Of a stretch of DNA of 64,000 nucleotides, positions 47,347-57,676 are shown piece after piece. Position numbers and translations under genes: made by a program. This stretch comes from Megamerina dolium (taxonomy: Eukaryota; Arthropoda; Insecta; Diptera; Megamerinidae), in assembly GCA_963854835.1 (NCBI GenBank), contig OY978529.1:39862055-39926054 (forward strand), written 5' to 3'. The first letter of the stretch is position 1; every line of letters starts with the position of its first letter. Under the pieces are notes generated by a model that worked only from the letters and a program-made list of their open reading frames with translations, was not told the origin of the DNA and did not search any database.

Positions 47347-48185
47347 TAAAGGGTTTTCCATTAGTGACATAACAATTTTGTATCTTTATATGAATGCGCC
47401 CTTAAACTTTTTTAATCAACTGTCAATGTCAAAACGTTAGTTAAAGTCAACATTTTCTTCATGATAAAGTTCACGAACCAGCAACGTTTGGAAATTATTA
47501 AAAATTACTACCGAAATTCTGAGTCGGTGGTCGCAACTTTAAAAGCGAAAAATCATCTTCAGCGATGAAGCTCATTTCTGGCTCAATGGCTTGTCAATAA
47601 GCAAAATATGCGTTATTGGTCAGCAACAAACCCACAAGTGCTTCTTGAGATACCGTTGCACCCGCAAAAAGTTACTGTTTGGTGCGATGGTGATTATGCA
47701 GTATTTTTTCATGGATGAAAACGACCGTCATGTTACCGTCAATGGAGAGCGCTATCGTGCTATGTTGGAAGATTATTTGTGGCCAGAATTGGATGAACTT
47801 GACATCAGCGATATGTGGTTTCAACAAGACGGCAAATTCGGTGAATGTGTTATCTCGAGAAATGATCCGGTCGAATAGCCGCCTCGTTCATGCGATCGAA
47901 CACCATTGGATTTCTTTTTAAGGGGCTTTATCAAGTCACTGGTCTATGCCAACAATCCAGCAACTTTAGACGAGCTCGAAGACAACATCCAACGCGAAAT
48001 TGCCAACGTTCCGGTCGAAATGTGTACTAGAGTGGTGGAAAATTGGGTCAAAAAATCGACCGCTGTATACTTGCTCGTGATGGTCATATGACCGAAATCC
48101 ACAATAAATTTGAACTCAATATCTCAAATATTTCTGTGTTTTATTAATAGATAAAATTGTTATGTCCTTAATGGAAAACCCTTTA
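47347..48185 (+). mobile_element. Internally deleted Tc1/mariner-superfamily element with 31-bp inverted repeats and TA duplication
   Basis: TA at 47347-47348 and 48184-48185 flank an 835-bp element. Its termini AAGGGTTTTCCATTAGTGAC... and, inverted, AAGGGTTTTCCATTAAGGAC... agree at all but two of 31 positions. The element sits inside a family D unit: left flank 'gtaagtatttta' and right flank 'tattccggcaaaatgttaga' rejoin to the array consensus when it is removed, giving an internal proof of insertion. Confidence 0.88.
47464..48090 (+). pseudogene. Transposase of the 47.3-48.2 kb element, broken by two deletions
   Basis: It starts MIKFTNQQRLEIIKNYYRNS (helix-turn-helix start). After about 28 codons the sequence jumps directly to KIIFSDEAHFWLNG, the first catalytic Asp block, so most of the DNA-binding domain is deleted. 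It continues with NGERYRAMLEDYLWPELDEL and DISDMWFQQDG (second Asp). A second deletion removes the residues after QQDG that normally precede KFGE. The third Asp lies in PPRSCDRTPLDFF and the C-terminus VVENWVKK follows. A frame change at about 47615 and a stop at 47876 also occur. The family is the insect group with a long DDxD spacing often annotated Tc1- or mariner-like. Inactive, but the intact termini could still be mobilised by a full-length relative. Confidence 0.8.
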
Positions 48186-48800
48186 TATTCCGGCAAAATG
48201 TTAGAGAATACATTATAGCTCTCTAGATTTGACTCTCAAAACAGCTGTGTTGATAATTGTAAATTTTCAGGTGATTTTATGTTCACTTTGTAGGAAGCCC
48301 TTTTAAAGCGTGGAGATAGGAGATAAGCATGTTCAAAGAAAATATTGTGGAACAAAAATTAGTGGTGTTTGATGATACCTTTGACCCTTTTGGGGGCACT
48401 TTATGTGAATAAAAACATCAATTTTACAGAGGAGCCCCCATAAGGAATAGAGATATGGGCTATAATAAATATAATATATTATATAACTAATTAATTATTA
48501 ATTAATTATTATTAAATAATTAATTATTATTAATTATTATTAAAAAGTATGGCTAGTTGTCGATTTTCATGTGATTTTATGCTCAATTTGTAGGTGAGCC
48601 CCCATAAAAAATCGACATAGGGGTTAGTATAATATGTTCAGGGAAAGTATTGGAGAGGAGAAATCGCTCGTGGTCTGTGTTATGTTTTACCGCTTTTGGG
48701 TGCTCTAAGGCGTTGAGATAGCTGTTAAGAATGTTGGAACAAAATGTTGGAGAAAATAAATTAATTGGATTTAGTCATATATCCCTCTAAGTCCAACTTT
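48186..48800 (+). repeat. Family D array, right part
   Basis: 'gcgtggagataggagataagc' at about 48303 and related text near 48453, 48603 and 48713; 'gaagcccttttaaagcgtgg' and 'gagcccccataaaaaat' are landmarks. Includes an AT-only patch at 48465-48545. Confidence 0.6.
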
Positions 48801-50535
48801 TCAATAGATGACACCATTCGCTCCCATTCAACCCGTAATATTTTTTAGCTCATTAATTTTAATGTAATCTCACAAAAATCAATTTACAATTATTATTATA
48901 CCTCAAGAAGGCATAATTTCAGAAGGAATCATCGAGATTAGGACTTCGTTTGTTAAGTATCATACCTTGAGCAAAAATATTCTCTATTCGATGTGAATAG
49001 TTTTTGAAAGTTTTCATATAACAATGCTCTTTTGATATTTCACACTTTTTTAATATCAACCAATTTGTATGATACTTTCCATTACAATTCTATGAATTGA
49101 TTAATTCACTAATTCAATAGAAAATTTGTCTTCAATTCAAATACTCATATGTACTAGATGTTATTCGATTGAGCTGAGATTGAACTAATATTTAACACAT
49201 TCAAAGGAAAATTAATTGAAAATAAATTTGAACAGACAATTAAAAGCAATTAGTTATTATCAAGATCACTTCAATTTCACACAACACACATGTACTTATA
49301 CTCTACTATCATATTACATATTTGTCGGTATGAAGCTATGAAATTAGCATAGACCAATGTACAATAAATTCAATAGGTATGTATGATTCCTTTATATCTT
49401 TGCTTCGTCTATTCTTATGGGTATTTGCAATACATAGACATATGGTATGCCAATATTAAGGTATAAGTGTGTTCATATTCTGAATAAATGAATATACCTA
49501 TGTTCTATAAAATATGCACATACTTCTATATGTATATTAGAATCGACTTACACAATTCTCATTTTGATTTAACTCTTTCCATTCAGCATTCACCACTGTT
49601 TACTCTCGTACATTAAGAAAATATTCTACACAATTCTACATAATTGCCCATACTACCAAGCTGAGCTATTAACAATTGTAACTAGACTCCCCAAGTACAT
49701 ACAATATTACAAAATACAACAATGCGAAAATGCTTGTCGACTCTCACTCAACTGTTCGTCCTTCCTACATGCAATGCGAATTATTTTATCATATACACAT
49801 ACTTGTACACTAGGGTATGTTGCTGCAGAGAATGTATACAGCAACATACCTAAAATGTTGCATACTTATTGGGGTATTCGCTATTGTGTATTTTGCCTTA
49901 CAATTGCTTACATTGTTTGTTTGTGTTGTTCTACCACTGTGGGAGTATTTGTTAATTTACTAAATTGCCTTTAATGGGCAGGTGTCTGAATGCTGAGCGA
50001 ACACTTAACTATGTACATGGATATGGATATATCATATACATATGAGTATACGAGGCAAGGCAACGTCGCGTCATTTGCTCATTATGTGCTGGGTAACATT
50101 CCTTCATAGATTTCAGTATATACATATACAATGCAATTGCATTGTAGCATTAAGAGTATTAAGAGCTTCATCATCATCATCATAATGATCATAATCGACC
50201 CATTCGTTTAAATAATATTTAGCAATGATTCCATGGGTATTCATATGCTGACTTTAATTATCCAACTGCATTCAGAGACGATATAGATTTTACTTCTAAT
50301 CGACAACAAATTGAATTCTATAAGACATGCATGAGAAATGTATCATTCGTGTACGGAACAGTGAAGGGTCTTGGACAACATTTTCTCTTCCAAACATTTT
50401 ATTCTAGAATATATTCCTACTCATAGTAGATATGGTATTCGATTTGAAAAGGAAATTTCATGCATATTTCATAAAATGCTCGTAAGATTAAATATTCGAT
50501 TTTAACATTTCTATCTGCCCAAATGTCTATATCGT
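48801..50535. other. AT-rich stretch, nothing recognised
   Basis: (ATC)n of about five units near 50170-50184. No gene or element recognised. Confidence 0.45.
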
Positions 50536-51231
50536 ACGTGCGTCTGTATATCTGTTAGCACGTAATTATCAAGGAATTTCATTGAAAATTGGTACATAGA
50601 ATTGTGTTAACCTAAAAACAGATAAGTGCGAAAATTAGCAAAATCAGCTAAAAACCACATAAACCTACAATACAAAAATAAGCTGGCGAATTAATATTTT
50701 CACATTTTTCGCACAAAAATACAAAGCTATAGAGCAGAAATTTAGCATGTATGATTATATTTGTTACAAATTATTCTGCTTTCAAATTGGTGAGAATTGG
50801 ATAAAGATCAAACACACCTACCATACAAAAGTGTGTTTTTAAATTGACCATTTCACGTTTTTCGCACGAAAAAATGAAGTTATCCTGCTAAAAGTCAGCA
50901 CATATACTTCTATTTACCAATGTATAGGCTTCTGTGAATATGGATAAAATCGGATAAAATTTACACCTACCTTTCATACAAAAATACGAATTCAAATGTA
51001 TATTTCCACACTAGACGCTCGAAAAAAACCCGCTATTAAGCTGAAATTTTGCAAATATCACTATATTTACTAAAAATAATAGCAGCTAATGAATGAATAG
51101 AATCGGATAATAAAAATTACAATCCTTTACAAAATTACATCCCATACAAAAAAATTTTTTCAAATGAGTAATTTCACAATTTTCATATGAAAATATTAAC
51201 GTAGATATGGGAAACTTGGTACATTTGATTA

Positions 51232-51594
51232 AAAAAAAAAATAAATATGTGGCACTTAAAGCCCCAAAGGGCTCATTGGCCGAGCTTCTCTTCTATTACT
51301 GTTGTGCGTCTTAAATTTTGGACAGTATTAGAATGGACCTACTTATTTTAGCCGGTTCCGAACGGCAGAACACTTGTGACATTACTTTTTCTGAGCTTTG
51401 TCACAGAGTTCTTTGTAGAAGCTTTTTCATGGCAAGTTGTTACTGTCGGAAGAATTGCCAATTGCTTGCCGACAGGTGGGTACCATTCGAAAGAAAAATC
51501 TTTTCGATATAAAATTTGTTATGCATCAGCCGGGTATTGAACCACGACCTACAGATCAGAAGGCGAACACACTAACCACTGAGCTACGGCACCC
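51232..51594 (-). mobile_element. Full-length tRNA-derived SINE with 11-bp target duplication
   Basis: ACATTTGATTA at 51221-51231 and 51595-51605 flank a 363-bp element. On the minus strand it opens with 'gggtgccgtagctcagtggt', a tRNA-like head with an A box (TAGCTCAGTGGTTAG) and B box (GGTTCAATACC). A body of about 270 bp with no tRNA similarity follows, then a 3' end 'ctttaagtgccacatattta' and a T-rich run before the duplication. It encodes no protein and would be transcribed by RNA polymerase III and moved by a LINE in trans. It does not share an obvious 3' tail with the RTE here. Confidence 0.92.
51533..51586 (-). promoter_or_regulatory. Internal Pol III promoter of the SINE (A and B boxes)
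   Basis: Reverse complement of 51572-51586 is the A box TAGCTCAGTGGTTAG; reverse complement of 51533-51543 is the B box GGTTCAATACC. Spacing is close to that of a tRNA gene. No full tRNA cloverleaf continues after the B box. Confidence 0.8.
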
Positions 51595-51850
51595 ACATTT
51601 GATTATATTTGCCAATAAATAGACAAGTTCTAAAATAATAAAAATCGGATGAAAATTAAACCTACCTTCCATACAAAATTATGTTGTCTAATGTATGATT
51701 TTACACTTACCGACCGAAAATCTAATGGTAGAGAGTAGAAACTTCTCACACATAATTATATTTGTCAATAAATGAAAGAGTTCGAAAATCATTAAAATCA
51801 GATGAAAACTACACATACCTCCCATACAAATATATTAATTTTTTGGTCAT

Positions 51851-53385
51851 ATATACGTTTTTATAGTCTATGCTGCTAATGTAGATTATCTAAACTTTAG
51901 TACTGTGACACGCAAAATAACTCTACAGAAAATCATAAAATTATCAATAATTTTAAAATACATTCTTCTATGAATAACGTTTAGTGTAAATTATATTCAA
52001 TCTATGTTAAACACATACTTAAAACAGACTAAAGTGTGTGTGACTATTTTTCGAAATCAACTTAAAATTGTAATAAATAGAATCGCTGTATGCAATAAGT
52101 TTCTTAAGCTTACCACATTAAACGTTTCCATTCACAAGTACGTACATTTCTATACATAGTGTATAATACGTATTCACACATTAATTTCAGAACCAAAATA
52201 ACCAAAAAGAAAAGGAAATAAAATATCTAACCTCAGAAACTGAATTACCACTTTGTGAATGTGAAACCACAAAGAACCACTCAAAAACTAATTGCAACCT
52301 ATTTTGGTTCGAAACTTATAGGGCATCTTCTCCTTCTTCTTCATTGTCTGATTCTTCTCTGATTCTTCTCTTGTGTTCTATATCGTTGCTATCGTTGACG
52401 CAAAGCCGTATTAGTAACTTGAGTAACTTAAGGATATCATTTTAACATTGCCACAAACAATCAAACCAACCAAACATCTAACCAACCAACCAATAAACCA
52501 ACCAAGCAACCAACTTACCAATCCAGCAACAAATCTACCAACTAACCAAGCAACCATTCAACCAGGCAACCAGCTACCTACTAGCAACAATCAAACAGGC
52601 AAAGAGCCAAAAACTGAACGACAACGACACAAATTAGTGAATTCAAATTTTTGGTGATAAACTTGTTGTGACATCAAAGTCATTTAAGGCAAAATTTTAC
52701 TCTCCAAAAGTCAACAGCATGTAATACTTAAGTAGAAAAAGAAGCAAAATTTTTTGGAAAATATCATCTTCCAATTTACAATTCCCACAAAACAAGACAA
52801 GATAGACAAAATAAAAATAAAAGCTAAATGACCAAATACAAGCAAGTTGAATGAATTTCAATTAAAAAATCAATATTAATATTGTACTAATTGTAGCAAT
52901 TCAATGGTCACAAAAAACATAACCAATAAAAGTATATGGGATGGAGGAAGTTGCACTACTACAGAGTATACCCACAAGTAGCAAATAATGATTATGGTAC
53001 AATTTAGAAAAGTACATAATATGACAATCTTTTTGTGTGCTGTGGATAGAGAGGGAATGTTATTGAAATCAATATCAATGCAGAATGGTTGATGGTTTGA
53101 ACAATGGATTTGGACAAATAAATTTATATAATAATACATATATGTATGTATATCGTACCATAGCATCTTTATGGGCAAGGCATTGATTATTCTTAAAAAT
53201 TAAAACTCAAAATTTAAAAAAAAAATTTAATTATGAAGTTGAAAAAAGTCACAATATGTATGTGCATCATATATGTTCCTAGAATTTCTTTTCTTTCTTT
53301 CCTAAGATTCAACCATAATCGCATATTGTCAAAAATAATTGCATGCGACAAGTCTGAGTCCAATTGCTTTTTATGTACGTATGCA
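51851..53385. other. AT-rich stretch with an (ACCA)-type low-complexity tract
   Basis: An imperfect ACCA/AACC tract at 52459-52580. Otherwise nothing recognised. Confidence 0.5.
52459..52580 (+). repeat. Imperfect (ACCA)n tract, open in one frame
   Basis: Many ACCA/ACCAACC units with 'cagc' and 'cctac' variants. One plus frame (52448-52657) stays open and reads Asn/Gln/Pro/Thr repeats such as NQPTNQ-like units. It has no start context or flanking coding signal, so a microsatellite is the simpler reading. Confidence 0.7.
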
Positions 53386-54280
53386 AAGTACAGTCGAGAA
53401 CACATTTTTGTATGGGAGGTAGGCGAGGTTTTTATCCGATTGCATCTATTTTGAAGCATGTTAATTCATTATGAAATAAAATCGTGTATACCCGGTTTCA
53501 GCCTGATAACTTGATGTTAATGCAAAAAATTACATACGGAAGCTTAAGTTTGTATGGGAGGTAGGCATGATTTTCATCAAATTTAGCTTATTTTCAAATA
53601 TGTTAAATAATAAGTAAATATAAGCATATATTCTGAGCTTCAGCTAGATAACTTCATATTTTCGTTTGTGGGTTGTGAAAACATGCATGCAACAACAAAC
53701 TTTTGTATAGGAGGTAGGTGTAGTTTTAATCGAAACGCTATGATCTTTGGAAATATTAATTTAGTAGTAAAAATAGCTCGATATACAAAATTTTAGGTCG
53801 ATAACTTTTCATTTCCCATACAACGTGTGAAAATATTCATTTTACAGCATACTTTTATATGGGAGGTAATCGTAGTTTTCATCCAATTGCACTCATTTTC
53901 TTATACAACAATTTTGTGCTTAAAATAATATTAGATACCAACCTTTGTTACGATAGCTCAATATTTTCGTCCGCAAAACTGTGAAAACACCCATTAAACA
54001 GCATATTTTCATATAGCAGATAGGCGGCGCTTTCATCTGATTACGGTGATTTTTCGATGTGTCAATTGGATGGTATAAATAATTGTATGTACCAATTTTT
54101 AGCTGAATATCTTTATAATTTCATGCAAAAACTACACAATCGCCCATTCCTCAACATATTTTTGTATGGGAGTGAGGTGTGATTTTCATCCGATTTTGTC
54201 TATTCTGAAATTTATTTGTTGGTTAGTGAAAATAATATTTTGGGCCAATTTTCAACTTAATATCTACGTTTATTAAATAA
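53386..54280 (+). repeat. Tandem array, ~150-bp unit, DINE-TR type (six units)
   Basis: TTTGTATGGGAGGTAGGCG-like landmarks near 53409, 53550, 53703, 53857, 54011 and 54163, steps 141-154 bp, each followed by 'tttt.atc.gatt'. The full-length RTE inserted at its right edge. Confidence 0.7.
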
Positions 54281-54332
54281 ATTGAAAATAATTACTTACT
54301 TACTTATGTGGCCATAACAACCGAATATCGAT

Positions 54333-57311
54333 TTAGGCCGAAAATAACATGCTTCGCCAGCCATCTCTGTTCTTCGCTAGCTGGCGCCAGTTAGAAATTC
54401 CAAGCGCCGTCAGGTTCTCCAGTACTTGGTCTTTCCACCGGAGGTTTGGTCTTCCTCTTTTGCGTCGTCCTCCAGCGGGTTCCGAATATAACACCTTCTT
54501 AGCTGGAGCGTGTTCTTCCATTCGCTCGACATGACCTAGCCAGCGCAGCCGCTGGATTTTGATGCGCTTTACTATGTCAATATCGGCATACAGCTCGTAC
54601 AGCTCATGGTTGTACCTTATTCGGTACTCGCCACCAACGCAAATAGGTCCAAAGATCTTGCGTAGGACTTTTCTCTCGAAAACTCCAAGTATTCGCTCAT
54701 CCGAGGTGGAAATTGTCCAGGCTTCAGCGCCATATGTTAGGACAGGCATGATGAGAGACTTGTAGAGTGTAGTTTTCGTTCTTCGAGAGAGGGCTCGACT
54801 TCTCAATTGCTTACTCAGCCCAAAGTAACACCTGTTAGCAAGAGTTATCCTACGCATGATCTCCAAGCTGACGTCATTACTGCTGTTAATGCTGGTTCCA
54901 AGATAGACAAAGTCCCTTACTACTTCAAAAGCGTAGTTGTCAACAGTGACGTGGTGTCCAAGACGCCGGGACTCTTTGTTTGTTGACACTAGATACTTCG
55001 TCTTGCCCTCGTTCACCGTGAGACCCATCCGACGCGACTCTCTTTCCAACTCTGAGAATGCTGCACTGACTGCTCGCGTGTTCATGCCGATTATGTCAAT
55101 ATCGTCGGCATACGCTAACAGCATGACACTTTTGTTGAAGATAGTGCCATTATGTCGTAGATCAGCAGCTCGTATTATTTTCTCCATAATAAGATTGAAG
55201 AAGTCGCACGATAACGAATCACCTTGTCTGAAACCCCGTTCGGTATTAAACGGTGCGGAGAGGTCCTTCCCAATTTTCACTGCACAACGGGAGTTATGCA
55301 GTGTCATTCTACAAAGTCGAATGAGCTTTGCAGGAATACCGAACTCAGACATTGTTGCGTAGAGGTAATCCCTTACCGGACTGTCGAAAGCGGCTTTATA
55401 ATCAACAAATAGGTGGTGTGTGTCGATCTGTTTTTCTTGGGTCTTCTCCAGGATTTGGCGCAGTGTGAAAATCTGGTCGATGGTGGATTTACCAGGTCTG
55501 AAGCCACACTGATAAGGTCCAATCAGGTTGCTGAGCATAGGCTTCAACCTTTCACACAGTACGCTCGATAGAACCTTGTATGCGATGCTCAGGAGACTTA
55601 TTCCACGGTAGTTGGCGCAAATTGTGGGGTCACCTTTTTTATGTACAGGACAGAGAACACTGAGCCTCCAATCATCAGGCATGCTTTCATCCGACCATAT
55701 TCTGCTTATGAGCTGGTGCATGCGGGTGAGCAGCTCATCGCCTCCGGTCTTAAACAACTCGGCAGGCAGGCCATCAGCACCTGCAGCTTTGTTGTTCTTC
55801 AGCCTTAAAATGGCCGTTTTAACCTCGTCATAGTCGGGTGGTGGAACATCAACACCATCATCTGTAATTGGAGTTATCGGGCAATCTCCTCCACTGGCGG
55901 AATTGTTCGTAGCATCGCCATTCAGTAACGTGGAGAAGTGTTCCCTCCATAGGCTCAGTACACTCTGGACATCCGTAACCAGACTCCCATTTCCATCACG
56001 ACAAGAAGAGGCTCCGGGATTTAAACCTCCACTTAGGCGCTTGATCTTTTCGAAGAATTTTCGAGTCTCATTCTTGTCGGTACACATCTCTATCTCCTCA
56101 CACTCACGTCTTTCCAACTCCCTCCTCTTGCGCCTGAAAAGACGTCTCTCTGCACTCCTTTTCTCTCTGTACCGCTCCTTAACAGCTCGCGTTGCGCCTG
56201 CACGCAGGGTTCTTCTGTAGGCGGCGTCTTTCTCTGCGGTAGCGTCGCGACACTCCTGATCATACCACTCATTCCTCAGAGGCCGGTAGTAACCGATTAC
56301 CTCCTCGGCAGCAGTAGTCATGGAGTGGGATATATGTGTCCACCGTGCGCATGTATCATCAAGTGGGGGAGTGTTCTGCATAAGCAGATCCGATAGTCGA
56401 GAGGAAAATGCATCTGCTGTCTCTGGTGATTGCAGCTTACTGACGTCGAGCTTTCTCTGTGTGGGACTTCTCTTGTTATTTGCGACACATAAGCGTGTGC
56501 GCACCTTAGCTGCAACAAGGTAGTGATCCGAGTCGATGTTGGCACCAAGGATCGATTTCACGTCCATCACACTGGAAGCATGCCTTCCGTCAATCACCAC
56601 ATGATCAATTTGGTTTCTTGTACGTTGATCTGGAGACAGCCATGTCGCTTTGTGGATGTCGAGATGCTGGAATCTGGTACCACCAATTACCATGTTTCGT
56701 GCTGCGGCGAAGTCGATCAGCCTCATTCCGTTATCGGAGGTGTTCTGGTGGAGGCTGAATTTTCCGACAGTTGGACCAAAGGTACCTTCCTTGCCCACCC
56801 TGGCATTAAAGTCGCCAAGCACGATTTTGATATCGTGACGGGGGCAGCGGTCATAAGCTTCTTCGAGGCGCTGAAAGAAGCTCTCCTTGGTCACATTGTC
56901 CTTCTCATCCGTCGGAGCGTGGGCACATATAAGGCTGATGTTGAAAAATTTTGCCTTGATGCGGATTGTGGCCAGCCGTTCGTTCACAGGCGTGAACTGT
57001 GAGACAAGATGTCGTAGTCTCTTGCTGACCAAAAATCCACATCCTAATTCGTGCCTTTCAGCATGGCAACTGTAGTAGATGTCACAGGACGCTCTTTTGG
57101 AGCAGCCCTGTCCTGTCCATCGCATTTCCTGGAGAGCGGTGATGTCAGCTCTGTATTTTTCGAGGACATCAACCAGCTGGATAGAGGCACCCTCCCTATA
57201 AAGGGATCGGACATTCCAGGTGCATATCCGTAAATCGTGGTCCTTTTTTCGTTTGCGGGGGTCATCAACAAAAGCGGTAGTCCTTATCCGAGGCATATTT
57301 GTTTTTTTCAT
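54333..57311 (-). CDS. RTE endonuclease/reverse transcriptase, 992 residues, apparently intact
   Basis: Encodes the protein that nicks target DNA and copies the element RNA in place. Residues about 27-270 are an APE-type endonuclease: CTWNVRSL (N33), LQEMRW (E62), LGDFNAR (D167) and NIDSDHYLV (D262, H263). Residues about 480-780 are the reverse transcriptase: NNKAAGADGLPAELF, CPVHKKGD, NYRGISLLS, GFRPGKST, FVDYKAAFD (motif A, D637), GFRQGDSLS and AYADD (D736, D737). The C-terminal region has RWLGHVERM, RRGRP-type basic residues and ends WRQLAKNRDGWRSMLFSA. All catalytic residues I would check are present and there is no stop. The start Met is supported by an in-frame TAA five codons upstream (read from the minus strand). 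No gag-like first ORF is seen, as usual for RTE. Database entries for such proteins are often mislabelled craniofacial development protein 2-like. Confidence 0.95.
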   Translation of the reverse strand: MKKTNMPRIRTTAFVDDPRKRKKDHDLRICTWNVRSLYREGASIQLVDVLEKYRADITALQEMRWTGQGCSKRASCDIYYSCHAERHELGCGFLVSKRLRHLVSQFTPVNERLATIRIKAKFFNISLICAHAPTDEKDNVTKESFFQRLEEAYDRCPRHDIKIVLGDFNARVGKEGTFGPTVGKFSLHQNTSDNGMRLIDFAAARNMVIGGTRFQHLDIHKATWLSPDQRTRNQIDHVVIDGRHASSVMDVKSILGANIDSDHYLVAAKVRTRLCVANNKRSPTQRKLDVSKLQSPETADAFSSRLSDLLMQNTPPLDDTCARWTHISHSMTTAAEEVIGYYRPLRNEWYDQECRDATAEKDAAYRRTLRAGATRAVKERYREKRSAERRLFRRKRRELERRECEEIEMCTDKNETRKFFEKIKRLSGGLNPGASSCRDGNGSLVTDVQSVLSLWREHFSTLLNGDATNNSASGGDCPITPITDDGVDVPPPDYDEVKTAILRLKNNKAAGADGLPAELFKTGGDELLTRMHQLISRIWSDESMPDDWRLSVLCPVHKKGDPTICANYRGISLLSIAYKVLSSVLCERLKPMLSNLIGPYQCGFRPGKSTIDQIFTLRQILEKTQEKQIDTHHLFVDYKAAFDSPVRDYLYATMSEFGIPAKLIRLCRMTLHNSRCAVKIGKDLSAPFNTERGFRQGDSLSCDFFNLIMEKIIRAADLRHNGTIFNKSVMLLAYADDIDIIGMNTRAVSAAFSELERESRRMGLTVNEGKTKYLVSTNKESRRLGHHVTVDNYAFEVVRDFVYLGTSINSSNDVSLEIMRRITLANRCYFGLSKQLRSRALSRRTKTTLYKSLIMPVLTYGAEAWTISTSDERILGVFERKVLRKIFGPICVGGEYRIRYNHELYELYADIDIVKRIKIQRLRWLGHVERMEEHAPAKKVLYSEPAGGRRKRGRPNLRWKDQVLENLTALGISNWRQLAKNRDGWRSMLFSA

Positions 57312-57662
57312 TGGGGGGGTTTTTTATGTGGCGGGTCCCAAACCCAACGCACAACCTCTAACCGAGGAGATTTTCGCCACTCACTTCAGCCGCCTCCCAG
57401 CGGGTGCCAGGAAGACGTTGCCCGGTGGTCGCCACATGGAGGGCCCCCATTAATAATAACGAAAGCGCCATCACAGAGTAAGCAGAGCAAGCTATATGAC
57501 TACCCCTCATTAACAAATAAAGGTATCATCACATAGCGCTCAGATCAAACTACATGACAGCCAGTGAGTTGACTTGCGATGAGTTCAACAAGGATTGCGC
57601 TAGCCCCACCTGGTTGAGGCAGTTAGACACGTTACCTTGCGAAAACACCACCAGACCACCAG
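57312..57662 (-). promoter_or_regulatory. 5' untranslated region of the RTE element
   Basis: About 350 bp between the start codon and the target duplication, GC-richer than flanking DNA, with a C7 run just before the ATG and A-runs around it. Some non-LTR elements carry internal promoters or self-cleaving ribozymes at the 5' end. I could not fold this region by eye and claim neither. Confidence 0.6.
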
Positions 57663-57676
57663 ATTGAAAATAATTA

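Larger units (their letters stand above)
50536..51850 (-). repeat. Tandem array, ~150-bp unit, DINE-TR type, minus orientation, split by a SINE
   Basis: 'cacctacc.cccatacaaaa' landmarks near 50669, 50815, 50971, 51129, 51663 and 51816. The long gap 51129-51663 becomes 160 bp after removing the 363-bp SINE and one 11-bp duplication, restoring the regular step. The unit is the reverse complement of those at 34.5, 41.5 and 53.4 kb. Confidence 0.75.
54281..57676 (-). mobile_element. Full-length RTE-clade retrotransposon with 14-bp target duplication
   Basis: ATTGAAAATAATTA occurs at 54281-54294 and 57663-57676 and bounds an element of about 3.37 kb. The 3' end (left on the plus strand) is a short (TTAC)n run, i.e. 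(GTAA)n in element sense, typical of RTE elements that end in short tandem repeats instead of poly(A). The 5' end is at about 57662, leaving roughly 350 bp of 5' untranslated DNA that is GC-richer than the host and contains 'cccggtggtcgccacatgga'. A single long frame fills the rest. Complete ends, matching duplication and intact coding make this a candidate active copy. Sister copies lie at 5389-6456 (truncated, recent) and 28645-28795 (old). Confidence 0.95.

Noticed and set aside
51572..51594. tRNA gene on the minus strand
   Set aside because: A and B boxes are present, but no acceptor stem pairing after the B box and the element continues for about 270 bp with target duplications: it is a SINE head.
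54349..57536. Many plus-strand open frames of 60-159 codons across the RTE
   Set aside because: They are antisense shadows of the intact 992-codon gene; the GC-richer sequence keeps several frames open.
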